Shown: positions 21,979 to 32,640, numbered from the stretch's first letter. The stretch is 64,000 nt of DNA from Atriophallophorus winterbourni (GCA_013407085.1 JACCGJ010000691.1:1-64000), one strand, 5' to 3'. Notes: generated by a model not told the origin, from the sequence alone. Numbers and translations: made by a program.

Positions 21979-23013
21979 TTGCGGAACAAAATCGCCGAAT
22001 TATCCCACTTTAACGCTCAGTTTTCTGCTGACATCATTGCTGTTACCGAAACATGGTTTTACGATCAGGTGAACGATTGCGAGCTGGCACTTCCCAACAT
22101 GATCCTACTTCGACGAGACCGTTCAAGATCAGGTGGTGGAGTTGCTTTGTATTATAACGAACGTCTTCAATGCACAGCTGTACCTGACACAAGGTTTGAG
22201 CTAGAGGACACCATGTGGTGTAGCCTTCGCTTGGAAACTGGAGAGAACTGTATACTTGGTGTGATCTACCGCTCGCCCAACTCTTCCGATGCCCAAAATG
22301 AAACGTTGTTACAAATGATGCGCAACGCTGGAAACCTTAGAGGATGCCAATTGTTAATAATGGGTGATTTTAACCTCCCACATCTCTACACCAAAAGTGT
22401 GCATACTCAGCAATCCCTTGAGTACAAATTCCGTGAGATTATCACTTTCACTCCCCTATACAACCATGTCCATTCATTCACTCGACAAAGGGGCCTCAAT
22501 GAATCATCAATTCTAGATCTGGTTTTAACCTCCGAAGCAACAGCAGTGGAGTCAGTGCAGTATCATAGTCCTTTGGGGCTAAGTGACCATCTTGTGTTGT
22601 CCTTCGAATTCGTGTGCAACGCCAGAAGGGCGTCGGGCGACGTTAAGTTCATCAGGAGAGTCGATTACTTCGGCCTTCGCGGTGCCATTACGATTATGGA
22701 GGAAAAACATCTCGATCTTACGAATGCAGATACTCATTGTTCTAGTCTGTTAAGTTATATCGGTACAAAACTAGACGACAATTCTACCTGTGTTCCCAAA
22801 AGGAAATCAAGAACATTTTGCTTCAAACTCCGAAGCCGCACTCGGAAGTGGATAGCCATGCGAAATTCCGCATGGGCTGCACACAAAATAATACGAACAG
22901 ACGCATCTTGGGAACACTTTCGTAGTTTTCGTAACAAGGTGACGTCCCTTAATTCGAGAAGACAAGCAATATCACCATTGGAAGCTGATCGACCAGATGG
23001 AACGACATCCTAA
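21979..23013 (+). pseudogene. CR1 ORF2, endonuclease part
   Basis: APE-like endonuclease with ET (residues 24-25), GVIYRSP (94-100), GDFNLP (GD at 129-130), ILDLVLTS (178-185) and SDH (202-204), counted from the in-frame TTG at 21979. The true start is probably upstream (TTVKCLYTNAQC is in frame). It nicks target DNA for target-primed reverse transcription. The frame ends at 23013 in a different phase from the RT, so ORF2 is interrupted near 22970, just before a KLIDQMERHP-like junction. Confidence 0.85.
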
Positions 23014-24733
23014 GTTGCTGTACACCATCGTAAACACCGCGACCAAGGTTAAGCCAGGTGTATTTCCTATCCAGACAGAGAACGGACTGACTGATAATGT
23101 CAAGGATACAGCTGATGCCCTAATATCATTTTATGCGCAAGTATTTTGTCTAAAGAACGTGTCAACGCTGACGTCTTTGCCGCACCCACTACAAGTCGAA
23201 TGCCTTAGCAACATCGAGGTAAATCCTACGGTTGTGCGAAAGCATTTACGCGGGCTGAACGTTCGCAAATCACCAGGAGAGGATGGAATAACACCCGCTG
23301 TTCTGAAGTCATGCGAGCTGGAGCTTTGTGGCCCACTAAGTGGTCTATTCAGGCACTCATTGAATACGGGAACCGTACCAACTCAATGGAAAACCGGTGT
23401 TATCACACCAATCTACAAAGGGGGCAGTCGTTCTGATCCGGCGAATTACCGCCCCGTGACGCTTCTTTCAGCGGTTTCTAAAATTTTGGAACGCCTGGTG
23501 TGTGAACGACTTGTTGAACATCTCGAGAACCATCAGCTAATAACTTTCACACAACACGGATTTAGGAAAACATATTCATGCCTGTCTAACTTGCTCACGA
23601 CTCTAAATGACTGGACGCAAGCACTAGACCAAGGGGGTTCCGTCCATGCCGGTTACTTAGATATATCTAAAGCATTCGACAGAGTGAATCACTCCTTACT
23701 GCTTCAGAAGCTGCAGAATGTTGGCGTCATCGGAAACCTACTAACATGGTTCACAAGTTACCTGTCTGGACGCAAAGTAAAAGTCAGAATAGATGGTGAA
23801 ACTTCTCGAACAATTGAAGCCACGAGCGGAGTCCCTCAGGGTTCGGTTCTCGGTCCGATACTGTTTCTCATATTTATAAACGATCTACCGAACTTACTAG
23901 CATGTAAGCTTGTTTTATTCGCAGATGATGTAAAAATCTGGACGAAGGTCAACTCTATCGAGGACTGTCAAGTTCTGCAAGGAGATTTGAATAAGCTGCA
24001 CCAGTGGTCAATCCAAAACAAACTGCCATTTAATTTCCGCAAGTGCAAAATGTTGCAAGTCGGAAAACCCTTTCCCTTTACCTATACACTTGGCAGCCAC
24101 CCGCTTGAATGGAGTACATCACAAAAAGATCTCGGAATCTTGGTGTCTGGCACTTTGAAGAACAGCCTACAGTGCGAAGCCGTCTACAAGCGTGCGTGCA
24201 GCTTGCTAGGTTTACTGAAACGCATTTTCGGACGTTTCCCACCACACTCACTCGCGAAATTACTAAACACTTACATACATCCTGTCGTTGACTACGCTGT
24301 ACAAGCTTGGACGCCATGGATGGAAAAAAACATCTCGCTCCTCGAACGAATTTATCACAAGGCAACCAAAATGGTTACCGGATTGAATAATTTACCCTTT
24401 GAGCAGCGACTGACCAGACTTGGACTGTGCACCCTCGAGCGCAGGCGTATCCTACACGACCTCACTCTGACATATCGAATCATCTACGCGAAATCCCACC
24501 CTCTCAAACACCTCTTCAAGTTTGGTTCGGTTGTCCCCACACGCAGCCACCCTTTGACCCTTCAAATCCCACACTCACGATTGAATTGTCGTCGTCACTT
24601 CTTCGCTGTTCGTGTATGCTTCTTGTGGAATAGCTTGCCGACAGATATTGTTACCTCAGCGAACGAGCACATCTTTAAACAAATGTTACGAAACCTTATG
24701 TTGAGAACTACTGCGTTGGCCCCTACATATTGA
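22997..24733 (+). CDS. CR1 ORF2, reverse transcriptase part
   Basis: A 578-residue open frame. RT fingers SPGEDGITP (92-100) and YRPVTLLSAVSK (151-162), motif A LDISKAFDR (D222), motif B TSGVPQGSVLGP (276-287) and catalytic FADD (308-311) are all intact. They are followed by the conserved C-terminal region (PFNFRKCKM, KDLGILVSG, QAWTPWMEK, RLNCRRHFFAVRVCFLWN). This is the only full-length, uninterrupted RT domain in the window. It is separated from its endonuclease by a frameshift, so the element is probably not autonomous as assembled. Confidence 0.9.
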   Translation: MERHPKLLYTIVNTATKVKPGVFPIQTENGLTDNVKDTADALISFYAQVFCLKNVSTLTSLPHPLQVECLSNIEVNPTVVRKHLRGLNVRKSPGEDGITPAVLKSCELELCGPLSGLFRHSLNTGTVPTQWKTGVITPIYKGGSRSDPANYRPVTLLSAVSKILERLVCERLVEHLENHQLITFTQHGFRKTYSCLSNLLTTLNDWTQALDQGGSVHAGYLDISKAFDRVNHSLLLQKLQNVGVIGNLLTWFTSYLSGRKVKVRIDGETSRTIEATSGVPQGSVLGPILFLIFINDLPNLLACKLVLFADDVKIWTKVNSIEDCQVLQGDLNKLHQWSIQNKLPFNFRKCKMLQVGKPFPFTYTLGSHPLEWSTSQKDLGILVSGTLKNSLQCEAVYKRACSLLGLLKRIFGRFPPHSLAKLLNTYIHPVVDYAVQAWTPWMEKNISLLERIYHKATKMVTGLNNLPFEQRLTRLGLCTLERRRILHDLTLTYRIIYAKSHPLKHLFKFGSVVPTRSHPLTLQIPHSRLNCRRHFFAVRVCFLWNSLPTDIVTSANEHIFKQMLRNLMLRTTALAPTY

Positions 24734-24917
24734 TGTCTATATTTTTTTAACGCACGGAACTACCGTCCATCCAAAGATTCTTTTCCCTCAGTCTGTGTCG
24801 CCATTGAGGATTATTTTTGCTCCACCTATGAAGAACACGGATATGATCATACAAGTAACGATTTTTTTAATTTTTATACGTATATCCTATGGTACTGTAC
24901 AGCAATTTGCTTTTTTT

Positions 24918-24949
24918 ACCATAAATCTTGAATCTTGAATCTTGAATCT
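24918..24949 (+). repeat. (TTGAATC)n 3' terminus of CR1
   Basis: CATAAATCTTGAATC followed by further TTGAATC units closes the element. CR1 elements typically end in short tandem repeats rather than poly(A). Here the unit is 7 bp. Confidence 0.85.
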
Positions 24950-27565
24950 AGATATCACCAAAGTGTGTCATGTATATCAGGGGTCTGGTCATCCATAACT
25001 CTACAGATAAAATATTTCTTGAAGTAGAGTATTGCTCCTCCGCCATCACCTAATAGGTCACGCCATAATAGAGGCATGCTGGGCAAAGAGTTCACTTTCA
25101 GACTATGAGGCACGGAACCACGTTTCTGTTATGGCAACTATGTCTGGCGCCGTTTCATTACAAATCTCGGACAGTTCGATTAATTTGTTGATAAGGCTGT
25201 TTACGTTTATATAGATGCATTTAATCGTATATTTCGTGAGTAATAACGGGATGTACACTGAAGTTATTGGTCCTAATTCTGTTGAATCGGACATAACAAG
25301 TTTTTTGAGTTTGAGCTCTGATAGTCACTAGTATCAAACGGGGGTGTGGGTAGATTTATTCTTGTTGTTATTGCTTCAGTGACAGAATCGGAAATTGTAT
25401 TAGGCTCTCGATTCGGATCTTGATCGATTTTGGATCTAGCGGCATTTGCATTATTCGTGTTATTCGTGCTAGTGGAATTATTCGTCTGTGTATGGATCTC
25501 AAAGTTTTCTTGGTTGACCGTTCTCCTCTGAACATGATCATTATCTTTGACGATGGGATTAGATATGATAACCCCTTTCGGTAACTTATGTTTCAAGGCT
25601 TTCCATATGCATCTTAGTCTATCGGCTATGACGCTGTTTATAAGGATCACTTTCAGTGGATTTGGACCAGTTCCATTGTACTTGGGTGTTCGTGATAGAC
25701 GGAAAATATCGACCGTAACTTCCTCGGAAATGTACATAATTTCTGTCAGAAATCTCAACTGCTTACGATCTTGGCTAGTGCGTTCGTGAAAAGAAGAATT
25801 ACGAATGATTTCTGGAATCCCGAGTAAAATTAGACTACGGGAGGAATGGTTTCCACGTTCAGTGGTTTTGTCATGTCACTCACACTATGGAATATCAGTG
25901 TAGACACGACAGGGTGTTTCAGAGCTACTTCGTAGCAGGTATGCGTTCAGCAATATATCTTCTAAGTCCCTTTCATTGTTTACGGTTACTTTAAGCAATC
26001 GTAGTTCGTCGTGGTGTGGCGAATCACGATTTCTGAACTCAGAACTCAGAACTCAGAAAATTTTATGGTAGAAAAAGCAGTAAGCTTAACAATAACCATA
26101 GGATGACAAGATATATGGAATATATAAAAAAATATAAAATATCTCAAAAATTAATAGGGACAGTCACATACCGCATGGCTCGTCATGAACTCATCGAGTT
26201 TGGAAGCGAAAACCTCAACAGATTCTGATCGTGTGATTTCTTCAGGCAAATGGTTCCAAGTGAAACAAATTCTTACCGAGAAAAAAATTACGACGAATAT
26301 CCAATCGAGAATGCGGAACGCTTAAAGCCTTTGAATGTGTACGTGTTCGAGTAAGTCCATTGGGATTTAGCAAGTGTTTAAGGGGATGGTTTTCAGTATG
26401 CAGAATTTTGAATGGTAAGTCTATTCAATGAAGTGTGTGTAACATGATTTATCTTCCGCATTTCGCACAGGTTAAACCACGCTTTAAGCTTGTGTTGCTT
26501 TCTGCTACATTCGTACATATTACACTTAAGTTGTGGAACCGGGTGGCTGATCGATTGTTCGAAGTTTTCGTAGTTTGTCCACTTGTATTATTTTCAATAG
26601 CTATATATTCTTTGTTATCAGCGACGGAAACTGAATGGCCTCGATTGTGATACATTGGTCTCGGCGCCGTTTAACGGCTTTGTTCTACAGACACTGCACA
26701 CAACAGAAAGCGGGTAGTTCAGAATTATTAATAAAGACAACTGCCTCTTTAGTCAAATCTTTATCGCAATTACTGTGTATCATAGTAGAACACATGTAAC
26801 ACATGACTAATTTCGATTTCACACTTACCCCCATTTTGGAAATTTTACACAAATCACGCGTAGCTTTCTTGGGTCCTAGCATACAATGGTAGTTGAGGTC
26901 AAGATGGTTTGATCGTTGGATGTGGGTTTTGATAGCTTTCACCAAAACACTGAGGCTCGTATCGATCGATTAACGGTTGAGAGATGTAATTTGCGAGGTT
27001 CGTGTGTGAACGTATCGCAATGTATTGAAAACAAATTATCGAGCAAACAGTCGTGGTGACCATAGATTTGATCTTACACAAAGGAAACACGGCTTGTTGA
27101 ACTCAACAGAAGAAGACCTTCCGAATGATAACGGTCCCGAGCAAATCAAAACAGCGGCAACAAATTTTGCACGCGCAAAAATTTCCAATATGATGTGGAA
27201 AATTGGGAACTTTCGAAATATTGATCACATGACATTAAAAATGTTTGGTTCTAATAGATCTCTTCAAGAGAAATCGAATGGTTTTAAAATGATCCAGATA
27301 GAATCAGCGAATGAAGAGTAATGTTCAAAAGTATCAGAACACAACATTATGCGTCCGCACGTTCGGTTGAAGATAGCTTACTATTTACGTCGAAACAGTA
27401 ACTTTGCTGTGGATCGATTGACAAGAGAAAAACGAATAAATTCCGGTAGCTATGATAGAAAGTAACACAGAATGGGAATGGGATAAATCCGAGCAGATTC
27501 TGCGAAGATATGACCAAAAGTGTAAGAGTAAATAAATGCGATCGCACCGCAGAATCTATTGAATC
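24950..27565 (-). mobile_element. CR1-like element, 5' half only, with nested insertion
   Basis: On the minus strand: 5'UTR (27565-27335, matching 19964-20120), ORF1 with a PHD-like finger (CYMCSTMIHSNCDKDL at about 26840, CCVQC at 26690), the block VICTNVAES (26550), then after a nested insertion LLKVTVNNERDLEDILLNAY (25980), DIFRLSRTPKYNGTGPNPLK (25690), and the endonuclease start (IKCIYINVNSLINKL, IVAITETWF at 25120-25240; LGDGGGAILY near 25060). It stops at 24950 against the tail of the plus element. Several frameshifts. Loss of the 3' half is unusual for a LINE and implies a later deletion or rearrangement. Confidence 0.75.
26040..26445 (-). mobile_element. Nested CR1 3' fragment with (TTCTGAG)n tail
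   Basis: ORF1 of the surrounding minus-strand element is interrupted here. The insert reads, on the minus strand, ILHTENHPLKHLLNPNGLTR and SVPHSRLDIRRNFF, then a 3'UTR (CATCCTATGGTTATTGTTAA) and a tail of TTCTGAG repeats at 26030-26062. The tail unit differs from all other CR1 copies here. Confidence 0.7.
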
Positions 27566-27689
27566 CAGGTCGAGAAACAAACCGTCTCTAGCCAGATCGT
27601 TGTCTCCACAAAGCTCAACAAATGCTAATTAAACAAGATAATACACACTTATCATGAGACTGAAACCAAATGGATGGGCAACACATTTT

Positions 27690-27990
27690 AGGTCAAACAG
27701 ACACCCGATGATTTTATTAAAATATTCAACAACGCACCTATATGTTTCAGGAAGATGCTGATGTCTATATCGGCCACAAATTCAAGGAACTGCAGCCCCA
27801 AAATTTATTTGGAATCAAATAGCCGACCATCCAACAAAGAGGGGAGTGCAAGTCTTTAATTGTGGACTTGGTTTTAAATTCTAAAGATTTCGAACTGGCC
27901 AATGCATAGACTTTGAAAATTTAGAGGTGCTTAAGTGTCGGGTAAAACCAGTATATGGAACGCCTTTCTGTCGACAAAGTCGAGATTACC
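27690..27990 (+). pseudogene. Degenerate CR1 endonuclease fragment
   Basis: SLIVDLVLNSKDFELAN resembles the ILDLVLTSE block of the endonuclease, preceded by EDADVYIGHKFKEL-like sequence in the position of the LEYKFREI segment. Short and eroded. Confidence 0.4.
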
Positions 27991-28539
27991 AGTCTAGAGT
28001 GAACCAAGCGTACCGATCGCAATCGGGCACTGGGTATTGAACAGAGAAAACTGGGAATTGATGACCACTAGCGTGTAAACAGTATGAGCAAATGAGTGAA
28101 TGAATTGATTGACCTCGACTGAATTGGCATATAACAGAATAAGGGCAATCTTTCATGATCACTCCTACAACGTACTAACAGCATGCAGGAAAGTAGTGAA
28201 AACTCGCTATATACTCAAGCTCCCTATTTGTTCTCGTACTCTTGAACTGGCGAACCTTCGGCGCCACTTGCGAAACGTTATCAAACACCTGCAATGTCTC
28301 TACTTTTGCATAACGATGACAAATCATTCGGTTTGAAATATTTTACACATCTCTTTGGTATATATCGTTGGTTCAATATCACGTCTATAAACAGCAAATC
28401 TCGCGTTGAAGTGATCCACCTTATAAAGTTGAGATGCTTCGAATTTATGTTGACCATATACCTAGTTCTACTTGAATACTAATTTTAAATAGCTTATTTA
28501 ACCGTGGCATTCTAGTACAACAATGTTTGCCATTCTAGC

Positions 28540-28645
28540 ACTTAAAGCAAGCTGAACCCAATCTTACTCCTACATTTGATGTCGATTATAAAACCAGAAA
28601 CTGGTTGGGGTGTGAGAATGAGCATAACACTTTCTCAATATGGAC
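28540..28645 (+). repeat. Degenerate retrozyme-like repeat
   Basis: AGCTGAACCCAATCTTACTC, TTTGATG, AACCAGAAACTGGTTGGGG and TGAGCATAACAC line up in order with the 241-bp family. The hammerhead core is destroyed (CTGATGA to TTGATGT). Confidence 0.5.
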
Positions 28646-28884
28646 CATATTTTAAACTTTGAAGTCACTTTTCGATATGGCTTGTACAGCCAACCTATCC
28701 TATCACACATAGTACAATGTACATGTAGATATGCTTGAGCGAATTATCCATATTTTCACACATTTCCACGTCCGATTAAGTGTGGTTTGCACTTATGTAG
28801 GGACGGCACAATCATAATCTCAGTGTCTCGAAATAAAACAGCAAAGGTAATCTGATGTTGAACTTTGAAGCTACTGTTAGTCAG

Positions 28885-28934
28885 CGTTCCTACAGTAAAT
28901 GTATATTTTGTATATATATTTATTGTCCTTATAC
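28885..28934 (+). repeat. CR1 3'UTR, left half of a split copy
   Basis: ATTTTGTATATATATTTATT and GTCCTTAT match the 3'UTR of the copy at 33298-33962. Its continuation (CCTGTGGTGTTGTACAG, then CATAAATTCTTGAATATTG) is found at 30556-30620, on the far side of the hAT element. So the hAT landed in a pre-existing CR1 3' end. Confidence 0.75.
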
Positions 28935-29086
28935 CAGTGGTTCTTGCCCTTTTTGGTGGTACTGAACCCTACAAGTTCCATACATGCATTCATCGAACCC
29001 TTCGTAGTTGGAAAAATAAAATGTTTTTTGTTCCAATTCAAAACATATGTATATAACTGTATAAATGCACAAACTGTCTCATGCAT

Positions 29087-29371
29087 TCGATTGGAATATG
29101 TTTGGGACTGATCGTGTATTCATAATGCAAAGAAATTTCAGTGCAATCGGTTTGAGTAGTTTTTGGGTAACGTTTCACTTCTGACACAGAAGCTTCGTCA
29201 GACCAAGGGTGATAGTCAGGACAGGGAACATGATTAAGTAGAAGTCAACCCACCACCACTTATTTGACCTTACCGCTACACATCCTATAGTACGCCTACA
29301 GTGTGTCACGTCTCGTGTGGAAAATGGACCAAATAAGTGGTGGTAGGTTGACTACTACTTAATCATGTTCC
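29087..29371 (-). mobile_element. Penelope-like terminal repeat (family B), 13-bp target duplication
   Basis: The duplication CTGTCTCATGCAT is at 29074-29086 and 29372-29384. Read on the minus strand the element starts with 42-bp inverted arms (29330-29371 and 29225-29266, about two mismatches) around a 63-bp loop. It continues with CTATCACCCTTGGTCTGACG, the GCTTCTG..CAGAAGT hairpin, GAAACGTTACCC and the tail TCCCAAACATATTCCAATCG. It is the most complete family B copy here. An inverted 5' end and a hammerhead-like motif are features described for Penelope-like elements. Confidence 0.75.
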
Positions 29372-29489
29372 CTGTCTCATGCATCATTTGCACACAAAAT
29401 CACTGTGTTGAAAGAAAAAAACAAACACAACATGAATTTTGCACATAAACAAACACGAAATGAATATTTACCGCAAATCAATGTGACCG

Positions 29490-30035
29490 TTGTTCTTGCC
29501 TCACAGCGACAATTTCAGGAATGCGCGGCTTCGTCTTAGGCAAGTGCCACTCTCATATCATTTTCGTAACATAGTTTGTTCCTTTTCTTCGTTTGTATGT
29601 TTACCATAATCGAAAAGGACTGCTGGCAAAGATATTTTGTAACAAACGGTATGAGAATCTCGAGGGCTTTCTTAGCAATAAGAGGGTACGCAACGACTTG
29701 GTGACACCAAAACGTTGAGAGCTTTGTTTTTCTGAGGAGTTGCTGTTGAACCTGGCTCTCCTGCAGTTTAATGATTTCGTAGAGGGATTTATCATTGACA
29801 TCTGCTGTCGCAACACTAAACGTGAACGGCTGTCTCGCCCATGCTGGATATGAGTTTCTGGTGGGGAAGTATCCGTCGAGAGACTTTGCGAGCTCATCCA
29901 AGTGCATTGCAATTGCTTGCTTCAGTGCCTTGGGTACAGAAATGTCTCCGATATCGGACACGTCTTCGATCTTACTTACACAGTCATCCAGCAGGGGAAA
30001 GCTGGCAAAGTTACCATTCTCTGTTCGTAGTTTCC
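29490..30035 (-). pseudogene. hAT transposase C-terminal fragment
   Basis: A minus-strand product with NGNFASFPLLDD, DELAKSLDGYFPT, STFWCHQVVAYPLIAKKAL, EILIPFVTKYLCQQSFS, then KNRKLC-like and DMRVALAKTKPRIPEIV. This is the hAT dimerisation/C-terminal region of the type domesticated in ZBED5/SCAND3/FAM200-like proteins (family pattern FP.L...AL..L.PF.T.YLCE..FS). A one-base change near 29540 breaks the last 20 codons. The catalytic N-terminal part is missing. Confidence 0.8.
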
Positions 30036-30036
30036 A

Positions 30037-30475
30037 TAAAATGCGAGGCTTATATCGAGAACGTATTGCCGAACGCTTACCTACTCAAGTCAGATTCCGA
30101 CTCAAACTGCCGCATATATCCCGATGTACCATGGTGGTAAAGGAGGGGCAGCTTGAACGCCAGGGAACAAACGGTATCGCCAAGAATAGTTCTACGTGGT
30201 GTACCAAAAAATACTTCTAGAGCATCGATTCAGGAAACCGTAGAGCACGACGTGAAGCAATGGCGCTACATTGCGTGTTCTCTTGATATTTCTAGCGCCG
30301 TTGTTGTGGACACTTTTCGTGTTCCTTTTTCGCCAAAATATAAACGGGATGGACCGAAACCTCTGAAGATTACGTTCTTGACCAGCGCTATGGCCGAAAT
30401 AGTAAGGTCGGAAGGGAAAAAAGGAAAACGAACACTACCCAAGGATGTTAGACTTAGCCCACCCAAACCCAATGC
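30037..30475 (+). pseudogene. CR1 ORF1 fragment inside the hAT element
   Basis: Nearly the same as 21325-21762 (ORF1 middle): it contains KCEAYIENVLPNAYLLKSDS, YPDVPWW, QETVEHDVKQWRYIACSLDI and DTFRVPFSPKYKRDGPKPLK. It has neither a 5' nor a 3' CR1 end. A one-base change after VPWW shifts frame. Its position between the transposase remnant and the hAT terminus suggests capture by the hAT rather than retrotransposition. Confidence 0.8.
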
Positions 30476-30620
30476 CAAACCGTCGAACCCCAGAAAAGGA
30501 CTCACCGAACCCCTTGAGTTCGATCGAACCCAGGTTAAGAACCACTGCCTTGTACGAATATCCTGTGGTGTTGTACAGATACGAGCTTTTATACCATAAA
30601 TTCTTGAATATTGAATCAAT

Positions 30621-31584
30621 CATTTGTAAACACAAGTAAATTTAAATTCGATAAAACAAATGTACATGAACAAGATAGCCACAGTTGCACACATCTGGGT
30701 CAAAATCAATGCTGTCCAAGTCAACGCGTTTAATTGCCTCCACATTTGTATCGTGAATGTGACTGAATAGGTTCACTTTCGAACCGATTTCCCACAGTAG
30801 ATTCAAAGTTCAAGTTAAGTTTATCATTTGTTTGTCGTTTCGTGGTTTTATCTCACGTTTGACACGTTTGCATAACTATGGTTTGTATGAGGTTTTACAA
30901 TCCCTCAGATATTAAAATTTAGCCGACAAGGTGTCACTGAATTTCTGAAAAAATAATGGAAAGAAATTTGAATGCAACCGGTTAGCGGAGTTTTAGCAAC
31001 ATATTGATTCTGAGGAAGCTACGATTCGATTCTGCAAAACTTTACTCAGCAACTGCCTTAACCGATTGCATACAAATTTATTTCCATGATGACTACAGGA
31101 GTTAATCAGCTTTGCCTTTGCCACCGATGGTTTCTGGCTATCAGATCATCACGTGGAAAAGATATGAATAGCTACCCAATCATTGGAACTTTTGTGGAAA
31201 ATTTGACGAGTTTTAATAAAAATCAATGTTTTGCAAGTGCTCATCGCCATGCATTTATATTTCACCATAAAATCGGATCATTTTCATAGCTATCAACGTT
31301 TCATTCGGATTCACGCGTCGTCGAAATCTTTCATAATTTTAGTTATGGGGCATTGTAACCACGGTAACAATAGTGAAACATGCTTTAGCTTAATGAATAT
31401 TGCACACAATGTACATTTCGACGTGATAATCAATAATGAAAAATTCACCTGCTCAATCTGATTTTAGGTCACTAGATATGGAGAAATTTACTCTTTGATC
31501 AATGTTAACGGAAAGACTAGGAGAGAAGCGATAGCGTAATGAAAAAATATGGCTAAGGAAATTTTGTGAGGTTCTAATATACTG
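30621..31584. other. Mostly unassigned; eroded family B copy at about 30965-31090
   Basis: The block TTCTGAGGAAGCTACGATTC through CTTAACCGATTGCATACAAA has the order of family B repeats with many changes. The remainder (30621-30960, 31090-31584) shows no ORF with known motifs. Confidence 0.4.
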
Positions 31585-31645
31585 TGGTGTTCACATCCGG
31601 TTTCCGGCTATTTCTGGTCCTCAAGTGAAGATCAGGCTTGGTGAG
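31585..31645 (-). repeat. Degenerate retrozyme-like repeat
   Basis: Minus strand: AAATAGCCGGAAACCGGATG retains the stem II 3' side, GAAA and ACCGGAT; the CTGATGA box is lost. Confidence 0.45.
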
Positions 31646-31689
31646 CATTGAAGCAGTGTCATAGTAGTCAACAACGGTATACTTGTATG

Positions 31690-32640
31690 TCACTATTAAA
31701 TAAGATTCTTACCTCTAGTGGCGTACCACAATGTTCCGTTATCGGGTCAGTACTTTTATCGATTTACATCAACGACCGACCTGCTGATTATATTAAGCTT
31801 TGGACGCGATTAAAATCAACTGCGGACGGTGTACAGCTGCAAAGTGATTTAAATACCTTCAATAAATGGTTGGTGCGGAATAATCTGCCATTCAATTTCT
31901 AAAAATGCAAAGTGCTGAAATTTGGTAAGCCATTTTAGTTCCAATAGCACTTTGGGCAGACGATTTTGAGTTGGACCGAGTCGGAAAGCGATCTTGGAGT
32001 CTAGGTTGCAGCGTGAAGAACAGCCTGCATTGTGAGGTTACCTAAAAGCGTGCTTCCCAGCTTCTAGGTATGTTGCGAGGGATTTTCAGAGTCTGCTCGC
32101 CTGGAACGTTGTCAACCATCATGAAAGCCTACTTAATTCCAACCATAGAGCTTGCATCACATGCTTGGACTCCGTGGTTAAAAAACGATATACTATTGCT
32201 TAATAAAATATACCATCGTGCAACCAAGCTCGTAAGTGGTTTCCGGAAACTAACGTACGAGGAACGATTGCATAAATTAAGACTCCCATCTCCCTTTCAA
32301 ATAAGCCTTCGGAATGAAGTGATACTAACATACAAATTATTAAATACCCCGCATCATCCTCTAAAACATTTATTCGAATACCATGAGTCGCAACATACAC
32401 GCAGCCATTCAGCGACACTTCAAATTCTCCACTCCCGTATCAGCTGTCGCCGAGATTTTTAATCTGTACGTCTCTGTTTTCTTTGGAATACCCTCCCCTA
32501 AACTCTTGTTACAACTCCCAAAGTCGAAATATTCATTCGAAATTGGGACACTCATTTGTTGCATAACGATTTGACACGACCCGGGGACTAACTCTCGAAA
32601 AGTATTCAACTAGACCATACGGACATTGCATGATTATATG
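31690..32640 (+). pseudogene. CR1 RT fragment with catalytic motif deleted
   Basis: SSGVPQCSVIGSVLLSIYIN (motif B, Gly to Cys) is followed directly by PADYIKLW, so the FADD motif has been lost in a small deletion. Then come LQSDLNTFNKWLVRNNLPF and, after stops, the frame 32070-32462 (MLRGIFRVCSP, TPWLKNDILLLNKIYHRATK, NEVILTYKLLNTPHHPLKH). Non-functional. Confidence 0.75.

Larger units (their letters stand above)
19964..24949 (+). mobile_element. Near full-length CR1-like retrotransposon
   Basis: About 5 kb: a 5'UTR (19964-20288) shared with 3050 and with the minus copy at 27565, ORF1 with a PHD-like finger, then ORF2 with endonuclease and reverse transcriptase, a short 3'UTR and (TTGAATC)n. 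The only coding breaks I see are one frameshift in ORF1 (near 21120) and one between endonuclease and RT (near 22970). It is the reference copy for the family in this window. It abuts minus-strand CR1 fragments on both sides. Confidence 0.85.
28935..30547 (-). mobile_element. hAT element with 8-bp target duplication and foreign filler
   Basis: Terminal inverted repeats begin CAGTGGTTCTT at both ends (28935 rightwards; 30547 leftwards). The flanking 8-bp duplication is CCTTATAC (28927-28934) and CCTTGTAC (30548-30555), one mismatch. The 8-bp duplication and CAG start are hAT hallmarks. Inside are a decayed transposase C-terminus on the minus strand, a Penelope-like insertion with its own duplication, and a CR1 ORF1 fragment lying between the transposase and the right terminus. 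Confidence 0.8.

Noticed and set aside
27025..27321. A 98-codon plus-strand frame as a small gene.
   Set aside because: It overlaps the 5' part of the minus-strand CR1 copy and has no recognisable motif; most likely antisense to its 5'UTR/ORF1 start.
29795..30220. A 141-codon plus-strand frame over the hAT transposase.
   Set aside because: Antisense of the transposase remnant that then runs into the captured ORF1 piece; not a gene.
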